A DNA stretch of 49,622 nucleotides from Metasolibacillus meyeri (GCF_003049505.1 NZ_PYWN01000076.1:1-49622), one strand, 5' to 3'; counted from the first letter of the stretch, positions 16,888 to 25,399 are shown. Program-made: numbers and translations. Notes: generated from the letters alone by a model not told the origin.

Positions 16888-17232
16888 CTATTTAGAGCCT
16901 CGAATTACATCATTATAAATATTATTAACAGACCTGGCACCAAACTCCGCAAGTAAACCTGTCCCTGCCCCTCTCGCTGCACCTTTAACACCAACTTCAT
17001 ATAAACCTTTAATAACTCCACCACCAGTGGCAAAAGGTGTTTCCATATTTCCATATACAGTTTGTTGAGCAGCTTTATTGACTGCTTTTCCATAATCCAC
17101 AAATGATTGACCAATTGCTTTTACAGCTTTATCAGCAGCCTGTGCTGCTTTACTATTTCCTATCGCTTCTCCTATCTTCCTACCTGTATTCGCTGTGTCT
17201 GTTCTTACTTGTGTTAACCTATCTACGCTCAT
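16888..17232 (-). CDS. Unrecognised Gly/Ala-rich 114-residue protein
   Basis: Residues 1-50 are charged and helical (RTDTANTGRKIGEAIGNSKA, AADKAVKAIGQSFVDYGKAV). Residues 65-100 are Gly/Ala-rich (FATGGGVIKGLYEVGVKGAA, RGAGTGLLAEFGARS), as in bacteriocin-like or pore-associated segments, but no leader or export motif is seen. The ribosome site AAGGAGGAAGG is very strong, implying high expression. Palindrome R3 with a possible promoter lies about 170-260 bases upstream. Function unknown; a peptide-effector role is only a guess. Confidence 0.6.
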   Translation of the reverse strand: MSVDRLTQVRTDTANTGRKIGEAIGNSKAAQAADKAVKAIGQSFVDYGKAVNKAAQQTVYGNMETPFATGGGVIKGLYEVGVKGAARGAGTGLLAEFGARSVNNIYNDVIRGSK

Positions 17233-17416
17233 ATATACCTTCCTCCTTATAATTAATCTAATAAAATAATTAAAATGTCCCAGAGGTAAAATAAATCATT
17301 CAAAACATACTTTGATATTTACTAAGCATGTTGAAAAGATCTATTGAATAATCTACTTTGACCAAAATCCAATCCACTATAACTATAAATAGATAACCCG
17401 TATTCGAGTCATCCTT

Positions 17417-17491
17417 ATAGTACTATTACACACATCCTCATGACAATTGCGTGATTCCGTATGAATTTTATGCGGAATTCCGCAATTGACA
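17417..17491 (-). promoter_or_regulatory. Island palindrome R3 with promoter
   Basis: The palindrome (17441-17491) holds the best ComA-like box of the set: ATGCGG-AATT-CCGCAA at 17470-17485, 11 of 12 against the B. subtilis consensus. The other arm is TTGCGT-GATT-CCGTAT (17447-17462). On the minus strand the outer edge gives -35 TTGTCA (17441-17446), 18 bases, then TACTAT (17417-17422), reading toward the gene at 17232. The remaining gap to 17789 shows nothing else except a hairpin at 17743. Confidence 0.55.
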
Positions 17492-17742
17492 TATTGGTAG
17501 GGATAGTTATTTATAAATTTAACCGTTAATAAAGCAAGGAACTAGCCAGAGTAAAAATTCATTAAATTTCCTTATTTTGAAATGACTAAAAAGTTGATGG
17601 GGAAATAAACTACTTTCTATATCAGCTTTTACACTTTTATTCCGTATTAACAGGCTTTAAGACCCGATTGAGGCCAACAGGATATTGATTACACAAGCGT
17701 TTTTACAGGATGTGACGTGCTTAGCTTTTGTTCCTTTATTAC

Positions 17743-17776
17743 CAATCAGTGTGGATGAGAAAAAACCCACTGATTG
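17743..17776 (-). terminator. Hairpin after comA
   Basis: CAATCAGTG pairs with CACTGATTG around a loop that itself contains TTTTTT; about 14 bases after the comA stop. A weak terminator. Confidence 0.4.
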
Positions 17777-17789
17777 AAGATTCACTTTA

Positions 17790-18404
17790 TTATATTAACT
17801 CTAATTCCACCGCTTTGATAGTTGCATCCGCGCGTGTACTGACATTTAATAACATATAAATTTGTGATAAATTGCTCTCAATTGTGCGTTGTGCCAAATC
17901 TAGTTCGAGTGCAATTGCTTTATTTGTATATCCCTCTCTAATTAATTCTAAAATTCGCTTTTCACGTTGATTCAGCTGTAATTTCTTTTTCACTGGCTTT
18001 TGCTGTTGCATATAATCAATAAAGCTTTTGGGCAACAGCACTTCATTATTCAACGCTGCATACACCGCTCTTAAAATCGTATCTTTTGATGCGGTTTTCG
18101 AAACAACATTATCAATTTTCTTCTCAACAAGAAGCGCATAATAATCTTCTACTTTCTCACCTGTATACAAAATTACAATGGCTGGTGGATATTTGGCTCT
18201 TACCTGCTCAGCAAGCTCTAACCCATTGCTCACCCCTAAATTAATATCAAGTAAAAAAACATCATACTGTTTTTCAGCAAGCACTTCAGGAAATGCCTGT
18301 ACATTCACCAGTGTATCCGCAATAATATCTGGTGCATTGCCAAAGATTTGTTTACTCCCCTCTAAAATCAATGGATGGTCGTCTACTAATAATAATTTAA
18401 TCAT
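17790..18404 (-). CDS. comA: ComA-like response regulator
   Basis: The 204-residue NarL/FixJ-type regulator has a receiver domain (residues 1-120: acidic pocket VDDHPL, phospho-acceptor Asp in DVFLLDINLG near residue 52, switch Lys in VSKTAS) and a LuxR-type helix-turn-helix (LNQREKRILELIREGYTNKA, 143 to the end). It follows comP by 7 bases. In B. subtilis phosphorylated ComA binds TTGCGG-N4-CCGCAA and activates competence, surfactin and rap genes. The palindromes R1-R5 are its likely targets here (inference). Confidence 0.85.
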   Translation of the reverse strand: MIKLLLVDDHPLILEGSKQIFGNAPDIIADTLVNVQAFPEVLAEKQYDVFLLDINLGVSNGLELAEQVRAKYPPAIVILYTGEKVEDYYALLVEKKIDNVVSKTASKDTILRAVYAALNNEVLLPKSFIDYMQQQKPVKKKLQLNQREKRILELIREGYTNKAIALELDLAQRTIESNLSQIYMLLNVSTRADATIKAVELELI

Positions 18405-18411
18405 CCGTACA

Positions 18412-20613
18412 TTACTCCTCTATTTTTATGTAAATATGCATACCTTCATCTAGCGCAGAGGTCAACTCAATCAAGCCGTTATATGCATACACACGCTCTT
18501 TCATCCCTTGTAGTCCCATTGAGTTTTTCCTATCTATTTCGGATAAATTGCAACCTACTCCATTATCAAAATAAACTAATTCAAAGCCTTGTTCACTCGC
18601 TGTTAATATAACTTTGACATACGTTGCCTGAGAATGCTTCAATGCATTGTTCAACATTTCTTGAATTGTACGGTAAATTAATAATGGTAACTCTGGTGAA
18701 TCCAGTACTATATCCTCTATCTCATGGATAATAGCAAAATCTCCCCGCTCCTCTACCTCAACAAATAACTTATTTAATGCTACCTGTAAGCCTTGCTTCT
18801 CTAGTAACGGTGGTTTTAATTGCTCGCAATACTGACGCAAATCTGCATTCAATCTGACTAAAAATTCGCGATGCTGCTTGATGAATGACCTATCTACTTG
18901 GACTACATCAAGTTCACGTATCAAATACAATTGCTGCTGTAAAATCGTATCATGTAACTCCTGTGCCAACTGTGATTTCTCATTTTCTAACTGTAGCCAC
19001 ACAAATTTCTTTAGCCATGCTGGCGAACCTTGTTGTGATGTATCAAGCTGCTCAATTAGATTCTCTACAAATTGTGTATTATCAATGAAATTACTAACAT
19101 ACATAATTAACAACTCCAAGCACAATAACTCTTCTCTTTTTAAATAGAGCCCACCTGCATTTGCAATTGTCACAATATGTTTTTTGTCCAATGTTTCATG
19201 CAAGCAGCCAATATAGCAATTGTCTACCTTTTTCACATTCCCTAATTTCAAGCTTTCAATTATTTTAGGACTTGCCACCATTTCCTGCGCTTCATTACTA
19301 GTCGAATAAATATGTACTTCGACATGGCTGACAGCTAATTGCTGTGCCAACACCTCACTAAAACGCTTTAGCAGTTTGTCTACTGAAGGCATATTTGTAA
19401 TATGTTTAATGGTTCTATAAATAAAATGTACATAATCGCCTTTAGGAGAATATAGAACTTTACGATTTGCATAATCTATTCGCTCTTTCAAATAGAGCAT
19501 TCCAAAAATCACGACAAAGACGAAAAGAAAACTTTTAAATGCATCTAATAGCTGTATATCCAATAGAAAATAAAGACCTATTGAAAGGATGCTAGAAGCA
19601 ACAAATGACAACATGCTATAATAGCGAATTTTTGAAATCTCATAATCAATATCAAACAGGTAGTCTGGTAATTGCGTAAGTAACAATGAAATAGGAATCA
19701 GTAGCAAGAACAAAAAACAATCTGCTGCGTTAAGAATATAGTTGTTAAAGAGAATAACCGGCAATGCATACAATAGGATTAATGGTAAAAATGGTCCTAC
19801 TAGACAAATTAACAATACAATTAGCTGCTGCTTTCGATATTTCAAATAGGTGACTAATAAAATGAGGAACGTATATACAATCAAACATATAAATAGGATT
19901 AAAACGAGCATTGTATTCCAATGATAAATAATGGGAACTACTTTCTCTAATAATGTGAGGAGCATACTAATAAATAACATGCTATACAAATAGATTGGTT
20001 TCACCATTAACGTATGTCTGATATTTAGCGATTGAAGATAATTAAGCGAAAAATGACTTAATAAAACTCCACTAGCTACAACTCCATTACTCACAATATA
20101 TATACCTACACTATGACCTTTACTTGACGCTCCCATACTAACATATGTTAACGCTATAATTAACATAAGCAATAAAAAAATAGGAAATAATAGGAATGAA
20201 TTTCGTTTATATATGTATAGATAGATACATATAGTTAAGCTGATTACAGCATAAATGCTTGGCATCAATATCAAATAAAAAATCTCTATCGGGAAATTCT
20301 GATATGCAATGTCAATAAGATGGTTGTTACCTTGCTTATCTTGAATCAATATACTATTTGCACTCTCGACTATATACGTTGTAACATTTCCAATTACGCC
20401 AATCGGCTGATTATCGATTTCTAACACAACCGTACCCAGTTCAATATTATGACGTTCAGCCCATTCAGGATAATGAAAACTTTGAACCTTCCACTCTTGT
20501 TGTACTTGCTTTAATTCTATCCCAATATATGGTTTATAAATAACAATTGAAATTAGATAGACATAAAGAATACTATAACTAATAATTATTCCCCAAAATA
20601 TTTTGTACTTTAT
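18412..20613 (-). CDS. comP: ComP-like membrane histidine kinase
   Basis: As read from an ATA codon at 20613 the protein has 733 residues, close to B. subtilis ComP (769). It has a first membrane helix (IFWGIIISYSILYVYLISIV), an extracellular domain to about residue 105, then some seven helices, a linker, the His box LAQELHDTILQQQLYLIREL and an HATPase domain (NNALKHSQA, DNGVGCN, GLQGMKERV). The first ATG/GTG/TTG start is a GTG at 20427, which would remove the first helix and half the sensor domain and has no clear ribosome site. GGGGAGGG lies 7 bases before the ATA. It should sense the modified ComX peptide. Confidence 0.8.
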   Translation of the reverse strand: MKYKIFWGIIISYSILYVYLISIVIYKPYIGIELKQVQQEWKVQSFHYPEWAERHNIELGTVVLEIDNQPIGVIGNVTTYIVESANSILIQDKQGNNHLIDIAYQNFPIEIFYLILMPSIYAVISLTICIYLYIYKRNSFLLFPIFLLLMLIIALTYVSMGASSKGHSVGIYIVSNGVVASGVLLSHFSLNYLQSLNIRHTLMVKPIYLYSMLFISMLLTLLEKVVPIIYHWNTMLVLILFICLIVYTFLILLVTYLKYRKQQLIVLLICLVGPFLPLILLYALPVILFNNYILNAADCFLFLLLIPISLLLTQLPDYLFDIDYEISKIRYYSMLSFVASSILSIGLYFLLDIQLLDAFKSFLFVFVVIFGMLYLKERIDYANRKVLYSPKGDYVHFIYRTIKHITNMPSVDKLLKRFSEVLAQQLAVSHVEVHIYSTSNEAQEMVASPKIIESLKLGNVKKVDNCYIGCLHETLDKKHIVTIANAGGLYLKREELLCLELLIMYVSNFIDNTQFVENLIEQLDTSQQGSPAWLKKFVWLQLENEKSQLAQELHDTILQQQLYLIRELDVVQVDRSFIKQHREFLVRLNADLRQYCEQLKPPLLEKQGLQVALNKLFVEVEERGDFAIIHEIEDIVLDSPELPLLIYRTIQEMLNNALKHSQATYVKVILTASEQGFELVYFDNGVGCNLSEIDRKNSMGLQGMKERVYAYNGLIELTSALDEGMHIYIKIEE

Positions 20614-20783
20614 ATCTTATCCCTCCCCCAAAAAGCTTCTTTAAGGTGTAATAGCTTATACATCGCTTCCTCAATCGCCTGTTGCTCCCATTTCGAATCA
20701 CTTACAAGCGATAGCTTACTGTCTTGTAATAATGAAGTCAATTGTGGGGTTTTTGTTAAATATTTAATTAATTTGCCTACTAT
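20610..20783 (-). CDS. comX: ComX-like pheromone precursor
   Basis: Read by hand between comQ and comP: 57 codons, VGKLIKYLTKTPQLTSLL near the N-terminus and KEAFWGRDKI at the end. The layout (amphipathic N-terminal part, single late Trp three to six residues from the end) is that of ComX, whose Trp is isoprenylated by ComQ before release of the C-terminal peptide. No ATG, GTG or usable TTG exists. The best-placed start is ATA seven bases after AGGGGA; ATT just before it is the alternative. The stop TAA overlaps the comP start region. Confidence 0.7.
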   Translation of the reverse strand: MVGKLIKYLTKTPQLTSLLQDSKLSLVSDSKWEQQAIEEAMYKLLHLKEAFWGRDKI

Positions 20784-20794
20784 AATAAAATCCC

Positions 20795-21694
20795 CTATTC
20801 TACTAACATTTTTAAATGTTTTTTATCTGCTTCATTAAATGGCATCTCCTCTATGATCTGCAATGCCTTATATTTGAATATATTTTTTATAGCGAGCGCA
20901 TAGCGAATCGCACCACTTTCTAATAATGCTTCTTTAAAGTAGGCCGTATCAATCTCTGCTATTGTGCCATTATAGTATTCTTTTAAAATATCAGCATATT
21001 CCGCTGGCTGCTCGAATAAATAAATAATTGGTAAAGAAAATCTGCGATTCAACAAATCATTTTTCTTCCCCCATGTTTTCAAGTCGCGAATATCATTTAA
21101 TATTTGCTGAACGACACCGATATATGTTGAATAGTTAATGACCCTTGCATCTATTTGGTCCGTCGCTAGCGTAGCACCTATAGAGCTGCTTAGTGCTATT
21201 AATGCCCCAGATTTAGTCTCAATCATTTTTAAATAAGATGCTTCATCTTTCCCTCGATTTCCAATATCAAGATACTGTCCATTAATACTATTTAGTGCAA
21301 AATCATGCAACAGTTGGATTGCTTGCGCTTTATATGAAAATGTACTTTCCTGAATACATTTTATCGTTAAAAAAAGCATGGCCAAAACCGCATTCATAGC
21401 CATCGCAGGGTCTCGACACCATAAATAGTCCGCATCGCCATCCTGCAAATCATCTATTATATCGAAGCTCAATATTAGTAATTCAACAGCGGCAGCAATA
21501 GAAATAATCTGCTCATCTATTTTTACTTGTTGTGCAAAAGCTTGATAATGGAAAATACAAAGCACTCCAAAGTCCATTGAAGAATCTTGCTTTTCATTTA
21601 TGTAACTTAATAACGTTGCTTGAAAGGTATTATCTAAATTAGCTGATAGAACTATTGCCCTCATCTTCTCAATTATTTCATTTTTGTATACCAA
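20795..21694 (-). CDS. comQ: ComQ-like isoprenyl transferase
   Basis: The protein of about 299 residues belongs to the polyprenyl synthase fold. The first Asp-rich motif is complete (SFDIIDDLQDGDADYLW), and a degenerate second one reads QQILNDIRDLKTW. ComQ transfers a geranyl or farnesyl group to the ComX Trp and is needed for its processing. The TTG at 21694 has TGGAGTG at good distance; a GTG 15 codons earlier has no ribosome site. The order comQ-comX-comP-comA is the B. subtilis order. Palindrome R4 lies 121 bases upstream. Confidence 0.82.
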   Translation of the reverse strand: MVYKNEIIEKMRAIVLSANLDNTFQATLLSYINEKQDSSMDFGVLCIFHYQAFAQQVKIDEQIISIAAAVELLILSFDIIDDLQDGDADYLWCRDPAMAMNAVLAMLFLTIKCIQESTFSYKAQAIQLLHDFALNSINGQYLDIGNRGKDEASYLKMIETKSGALIALSSSIGATLATDQIDARVINYSTYIGVVQQILNDIRDLKTWGKKNDLLNRRFSLPIIYLFEQPAEYADILKEYYNGTIAEIDTAYFKEALLESGAIRYALAIKNIFKYKALQIIEEMPFNEADKKHLKMLVE

Positions 21695-21814
21695 CTTTAT
21701 CACTCCATTTACACCGACATTATAGTGCCATTGTCTCACATTACCAGCAAGAACAACAGATGGATATGTTTATTTTAATAGTGTAAAACTGCAAATTTTT
21801 ACAAAGAGAATAAT

Positions 21815-21844
21815 TTCAATTGCGTGATTCCATATAAATTATAG
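21815..21844. promoter_or_regulatory. Island palindrome R4 (half copy) upstream of comQ
   Basis: One arm only: CAATTGCGTGATTCC, dyad TTGCGT-GATT-CCATAT (21820-21835), 8 of 12 against the ComA box. The other arm is replaced by the end of the tnpB remnant. On the minus strand the edge gives TTGAAA, but no -10 lies at 17 bases; TTGTAA with TATTAA 18 bases on, further down, could serve. Confidence 0.4.
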
Positions 21845-21939
21845 ACTTTTCGCACACAACCAAACGTTTTGGCAAAAAAGATTGCCTGTTCTTCTGTGAG
21901 ATAGAGGCGAAATTTATAGGCTTTTTTGATAATTAGCAT
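21838..21939 (-). pseudogene. tnpB (IS200/IS605) N-terminal remnant
   Basis: About 34 codons read MLIIKKAYKFRLYLTEEQ and then AKTFGCVRKVYN, the start of TnpB/OrfB proteins (KAYKFRIYPTxEQ...FGCxRxVYN). The rest of the gene is gone, and the reading frame runs directly into palindrome R4. Confidence 0.75.
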
Positions 21940-21977
21940 GCCCAACAACCGACAAAAAAAGAACATTCGTTTCTTTT

Positions 21978-22022
21978 TGATGAATGGCGGTCGCCGCCCC
22001 TCTCGTCGACCGCCATTCATCA
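21978..22022. repeat. Perfect 16-bp inverted repeat
   Basis: TGATGAATGGCGGTCG (21978-21993) and its complement (22007-22022) flank a 13-base loop CCGCCCCTCTCGT. It sits upstream of the tnpB remnant, where an IS605 left end could lie. Confidence 0.7.
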
Positions 22023-22058
22023 CACCACCTAGTGAAGCTTGAGGTGGGTGACTTCTGG
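22014..22058 (+). repeat. IS605 right-end-like remnant, copy 1
   Basis: CATTCATCACACCACCT and AGGTGGGTGACTTCTGG form a hairpin; related words occur at 23892 and 28911. The pattern resembles the right end of IS200/IS605 elements, the region that becomes the scaffold of the TnpB guide RNA. The rest of the gap to 22193 shows nothing. Confidence 0.4.
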
Positions 22059-22193
22059 AAAATTATATAAAAAACAATTTTACTAGTAGGCATAATTGGA
22101 TTGCTTTATATATTATTCATGTCTTTAGATTATAGTTTTACAGTAAGCCTAAAATATAAAAAATAGCGCACCTTTACGATACGCGCACCAAAT

Positions 22194-22228
22194 AGCCAAC
22201 TAGCTGAAAAAATTTCAGCTAGTTGGCT
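22194..22228. terminator. Strong bidirectional hairpin
   Basis: A 16-bp perfect stem (AGCCAACTAGCTGAAA and its complement) with a 3-base loop, followed by GTTTTA on the plus strand, directly after the IS66 remnant. Confidence 0.65.
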
Positions 22229-22231
22229 GTT

Positions 22232-22405
22232 TTACACATATGGCTTGAATATTTTTTGATTAAGGTAGGTAGTTATATAAACTTCCAGTTGTTGATGAAA
22301 CGGTACATCCGGTAATTCCGTCATCAGCTACTGATAAAAATCAATCCCGTTCGCTTTGGTCGTTTCGGCTAAGCTTAAGCAAATAGCACTGGCTTTCGCA
22401 CCTAC
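22232..22405 (-). pseudogene. IS66-type transposase C-terminal remnant
   Basis: Translated: VVGAKASAICLSLAETTKAN then GIDFYQ, a TAG stop, LMTELPDVPFHQQLEVYI and a final TAA. The GAKASAxxxSLxETAKANG pattern is the C-terminal end of IS66 TnpC. The rest of the element is missing. Bases 22406-22598 hold nothing else I recognise. Confidence 0.65.
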
Positions 22406-22598
22406 AACACAAAATCCAAGACGCTAGCGAAAAAGACCCAGCAAGCTTGTGATGATATGTCGATTTAGTTTCTCCTGTAGAAATTATACAAACTTAGGAT
22501 TGCTTTAAAAGGTAAATATTGTAAGCTCGGTCGATTAAACGGGTGCCAGTACAAATTAACAAGTTGTTCAGGCTATTATACAAATAAATCAAATCTGC

Positions 22599-23057
22599 TT
22601 AATCATCCTTCTTAGCAGAACGCAACAACTGAATACATGCCAGTCCATCTGATTCTAATCCTGAACTAGGGAATTTAAAAGGGATTATATTTATAAGTGC
22701 CATAACGTAAGACGAAAAGATAAATGCTCTATACCAATCTGCATACTGTACATCGCCAAATATCCAAATTATAGTTGCAGTGGATAGATTGAAAATAATA
22801 CCTCCTAAATAAATAAGAAGTTTTTTATACGTAGCTAACGAATCGATGTTTTCCCACGCACAATAACCGAGCCACCAACTATTCTTTTTTATAACAAATT
22901 TTTTTATTCTAAAAATTACCTCTCCAACACCTAAACTAATTTCTGTAACTTCACGCCCAAATAATATAATAAATGCCGCATGGCCTAATTCATGAATAAT
23001 AACTATTAACGGAATATATAATATGCACAATATATTCTCTATCCCATTAGCTGCCAC
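22599..23057 (-). CDS. M50-like (site-2-protease-type) membrane metalloprotease
   Basis: The 152-residue membrane protein has the zinc motif HELGH (residues about 22-26) in its first helix. Two further helices follow, and NIIPFKFPSSGLESDG near residue 125 stands in the position of the second metal motif (NxxP...xDG). It is shorter than standard M50 proteases. GTG start with GAGGGGA upstream, overlapping the end of the wrecked BtrH-like gene, so the two were once coupled. It might process or release a peptide; this is inference from context. Confidence 0.65.
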   Translation of the reverse strand: MAANGIENILCILYIPLIVIIHELGHAAFIILFGREVTEISLGVGEVIFRIKKFVIKKNSWWLGYCAWENIDSLATYKKLLIYLGGIIFNLSTATIIWIFGDVQYADWYRAFIFSSYVMALINIIPFKFPSSGLESDGLACIQLLRSAKKDD

Positions 23058-23740
23058 TCCCCTCTAATTCAAATACTATATCGCTAATTTCATTTAATAT
23101 TGCTTTATCTTTTTTATCTGCTAAATAACATTTCCTTGATAACCGACTGTAACTTCTTTCTAATATTTCTATTTTTTATAACACAGAACTTTCATTTAGC
23201 CAAGGTAGAATATTAATTGCTTCTTGCATAAACTCTTGATATAACTTTCGAAAACCACTTCCAATTAGTTCTAAAGATCGATATATATTTGTACACAATC
23301 CTTTCCAATGAATAAATATATCCCAATTTTTAATTTATTTACCAATCTTATGAATGGCTGAAATACCTCTATGGGTTGATTGTGAGTTAATCATAGCATT
23401 TGCATTTTTCAAAATTGCTCTCTCAATAATCACTGGTAATGGTTCATCTATAGTAAAATAAGGAACTGGACTCCAAATATTTAATTGATAAAATGGAGGT
23501 TTTTCAGTGTTAATCGATTGGCAAAAACTATCAAAATTACACTCAAAAATTTTATTACCTATGCTATCCGATATATAAAATTCCTTCCTCCTCGTTATAA
23601 CCGATAAGTGTTAAAGTATGACCAGCTGCGCTTTTAACTTTTAATAGTGAATTTTGTAATATAGTTACATTATAAAGAAATAAGGGGAAATAATAAATGG
23701 GAAAAGTTAGGAAATCAATGTATAATAAATTCCATTAAAA
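23047..23740 (-). pseudogene. Degenerate BtrH/DUF4872-like gene
   Basis: Conceptual translation gives LLYIDFLTFPIYYFPLF, SAAGHTLTLIGYNEEEG, then after a one-base frameshift near 23567 YISDSIGNKIFECNFDSFC, later STHRGISAIHKIGK, a TAA stop, IKNWDIFIHWKG, another stop and a helical tail ending in the M50 gene. GHxxxxxGYxxEEGxxYxxD and the RGIxAI...W segment are typical of the BtrH N-terminal plus DUF4872 proteins found in peptide and aminoglycoside clusters. At least one frameshift and two stops make it nonfunctional. Confidence 0.6.
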
Positions 23741-23827
23741 ATTCAATATTTTGTGTGAATTATATAGTATTAGGGTGGAATTTAATAGGAAATCTAATAA
23801 AGTCCGAAAGAACTAATCATAGTAATC

Positions 23828-23847
23828 AATTACGCCTCGGCATAATT
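23828..23847. repeat. AATTACGCC near-palindrome, copy 1
   Basis: AATTACGCCTCGGCATAATT, an 8-of-9 palindrome. Relatives at 30939 and 42864. Confidence 0.45.
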
Positions 23848-23891
23848 GTGTCGGGATTTTGGGACTCCCTCTGATTCCATTACTTTTCTGG

Positions 23892-24090
23892 CATTCATCC
23901 CGCCACTTATGGAAGTGGGGGACTTCTGTATCTATCGCCCTGTTGTTGCTGCCGCTTTGCTTTCGCAACAGAAAACATCTGCTGCCGCTTCGCTTTCGCA
24001 CAAAAAATATTTACTTTTGATACAAAAAACAATGCTGAATCAAATTAAAAGTTATAAACTGAAATTAACAATAGAAAAAAATTTCATTTC
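23892..24090 (+). repeat. IS605 right-end-like dispersed repeat, copy 2
   Basis: Starts CATTCATCCCGCCACTTATG with a GTGGGGGACTTCTG partner arm. It continues with two direct repeats of about 30 bases (GCTGCCGCTTTGCTTTCGCA and GCTGCCGCTTCGCTTTCGCA) and ends near AATGCTGAATCAAATTAAAA. The same beginning and end occur at 28911-29015 without the direct repeats. No coding role is seen, although an ORF crosses it. Confidence 0.55.
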
Positions 24091-24145
24091 GACCTTCTCA
24101 ATTATTCAAATATATTCTAAATCAGATGATTATGTAGAGAATGTA

Positions 24146-24192
24146 AGAAGGCTGTACTTCTATGGCTATTCGTCATAGAAGTACAACCTTCT
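24146..24192. terminator. Strong hairpin after the MFS gene
   Basis: AGAAGGCTGTACTTCTATG pairs with CATAGAAGTACAACCTTCT (one mismatch), with T7 on the plus strand and A-rich sequence on the other side; directly behind the MFS stop. Confidence 0.7.
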
Positions 24193-24196
24193 TTTT

Positions 24197-25399
24197 TTAT
24201 TGCAATGCTCCACGTTCCCTACTTTTCATCCACACATAAAGGAATCCAAAGGCCCCAGCTAATCGAACAATCGTGCTAATATTCATTGCAGCTGTCATCG
24301 TATATGTTTCAAGTAACCAAATACCAATTTGCGGTGCAATAAAGGCGATAATTGCTAGCAATACGTTATAGCTCGTAATGCAATATGTACGATTTTCCTT
24401 TGGTGAGTTTTCCAATAATAAATTAAATAAAATTAAGATTGTGCCTGACACAAACAAACCCGATTGTACAGACATCAATGTTAAATAAACAAGGTTTGTT
24501 GATAAGGCCATCGCAAATGGGGCTACGGCCATTCCAAAAGCTACCCAAACGAATACACGCATATTGCCATATTTCTCTGACCATTTCCGCCACAATGGGA
24601 AGGAAAAAATTTGTGCCAGCATATTCGCTGCGCTAAACATGCTAATCCAAAAAATCGTCGCCTCTGCATAGCGAACATTATAAATATTAAAAAGCCCCCA
24701 TGCCATCTGCCACCCAAAATTAAAAAGCAATGCGACAAATAAAAAACGTACATAATTCGTATCTTTGAAAATCGCCCAATTCATTGCCCTATTCCGTTCC
24801 TTTTTCTGTACAGGTTCACCTTCCTCATGCTTGAGTAAAAAGTAAACTTCTAACAGGCCAAAGCAAAAGGCCATCGAAAACAGGAGCTGATAGGCAAAAA
24901 TGCTATTTGTCGCATCACGCATAATAATACCAATCGTCAATGTCGAAATGAGCCCGATAATTGCTAGCAGGCGATTGCGATCGCTAAAAAATTGCCCTCG
25001 CCTTCTATCCTCAATGATGTTACCTATTAATGCTTGCCATCCCATATTTGCCAGCGTATTTGGAATACTCATCAGCGCAATCAATGCTAATAATGCCCAT
25101 GATGCAATGGATTGTGGAATATAAGCAATAAAAATTAATAACATAAAAACAAGCCTTGCTGTAAGTACAGAAAAAGCAACAAGCTTCTTTTGCTCAACCG
25201 CTTTATTTAATAAAATGGCAGCTGGTATCGTCATAAGCAGAGTGACTAAAGGTGGGATGGAGCTAATTAAGCCTACTTGATAATTCGTCGCTCCTAAAAT
25301 GGCCATCGAAAATATCGGAATATAGTTCGCTGTTGTATTCACTGTCAGCGTAGAGACCATCCCATGATAAATGCTCATTTTTTCATTATAAGTTCTCAT
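24197..25399 (-). CDS. MFS-type transporter
   Basis: The 400-residue protein with 11-12 predicted helices shows the MFS layout: GLISSIPPLVTLLMTIPAAIL in the first half, the loop EDRRRGQFFSDRNRLLA, and a central cytoplasmic linker KHEEGEPVQKKERNRAMNW. The substrate is unknown; this branch resembles putative permeases with no assigned drug. It is a monocistronic minus-strand gene in the island. No palindrome lies in front of it, unlike its neighbours. Bases 25400-25513 hold nothing. Confidence 0.75.
   Translation of the reverse strand: MRTYNEKMSIYHGMVSTLTVNTTANYIPIFSMAILGATNYQVGLISSIPPLVTLLMTIPAAILLNKAVEQKKLVAFSVLTARLVFMLLIFIAYIPQSIASWALLALIALMSIPNTLANMGWQALIGNIIEDRRRGQFFSDRNRLLAIIGLISTLTIGIIMRDATNSIFAYQLLFSMAFCFGLLEVYFLLKHEEGEPVQKKERNRAMNWAIFKDTNYVRFLFVALLFNFGWQMAWGLFNIYNVRYAEATIFWISMFSAANMLAQIFSFPLWRKWSEKYGNMRVFVWVAFGMAVAPFAMALSTNLVYLTLMSVQSGLFVSGTILILFNLLLENSPKENRTYCITSYNVLLAIIAFIAPQIGIWLLETYTMTAAMNISTIVRLAGAFGFLYVWMKSRERGALQ

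Noticed and set aside
23846-24178. Plus-strand frame of 110 codons
   Set aside because: It runs through the dispersed IS605-end-like repeat and the MFS terminator; the repeat copy at 28911 does not keep the frame.
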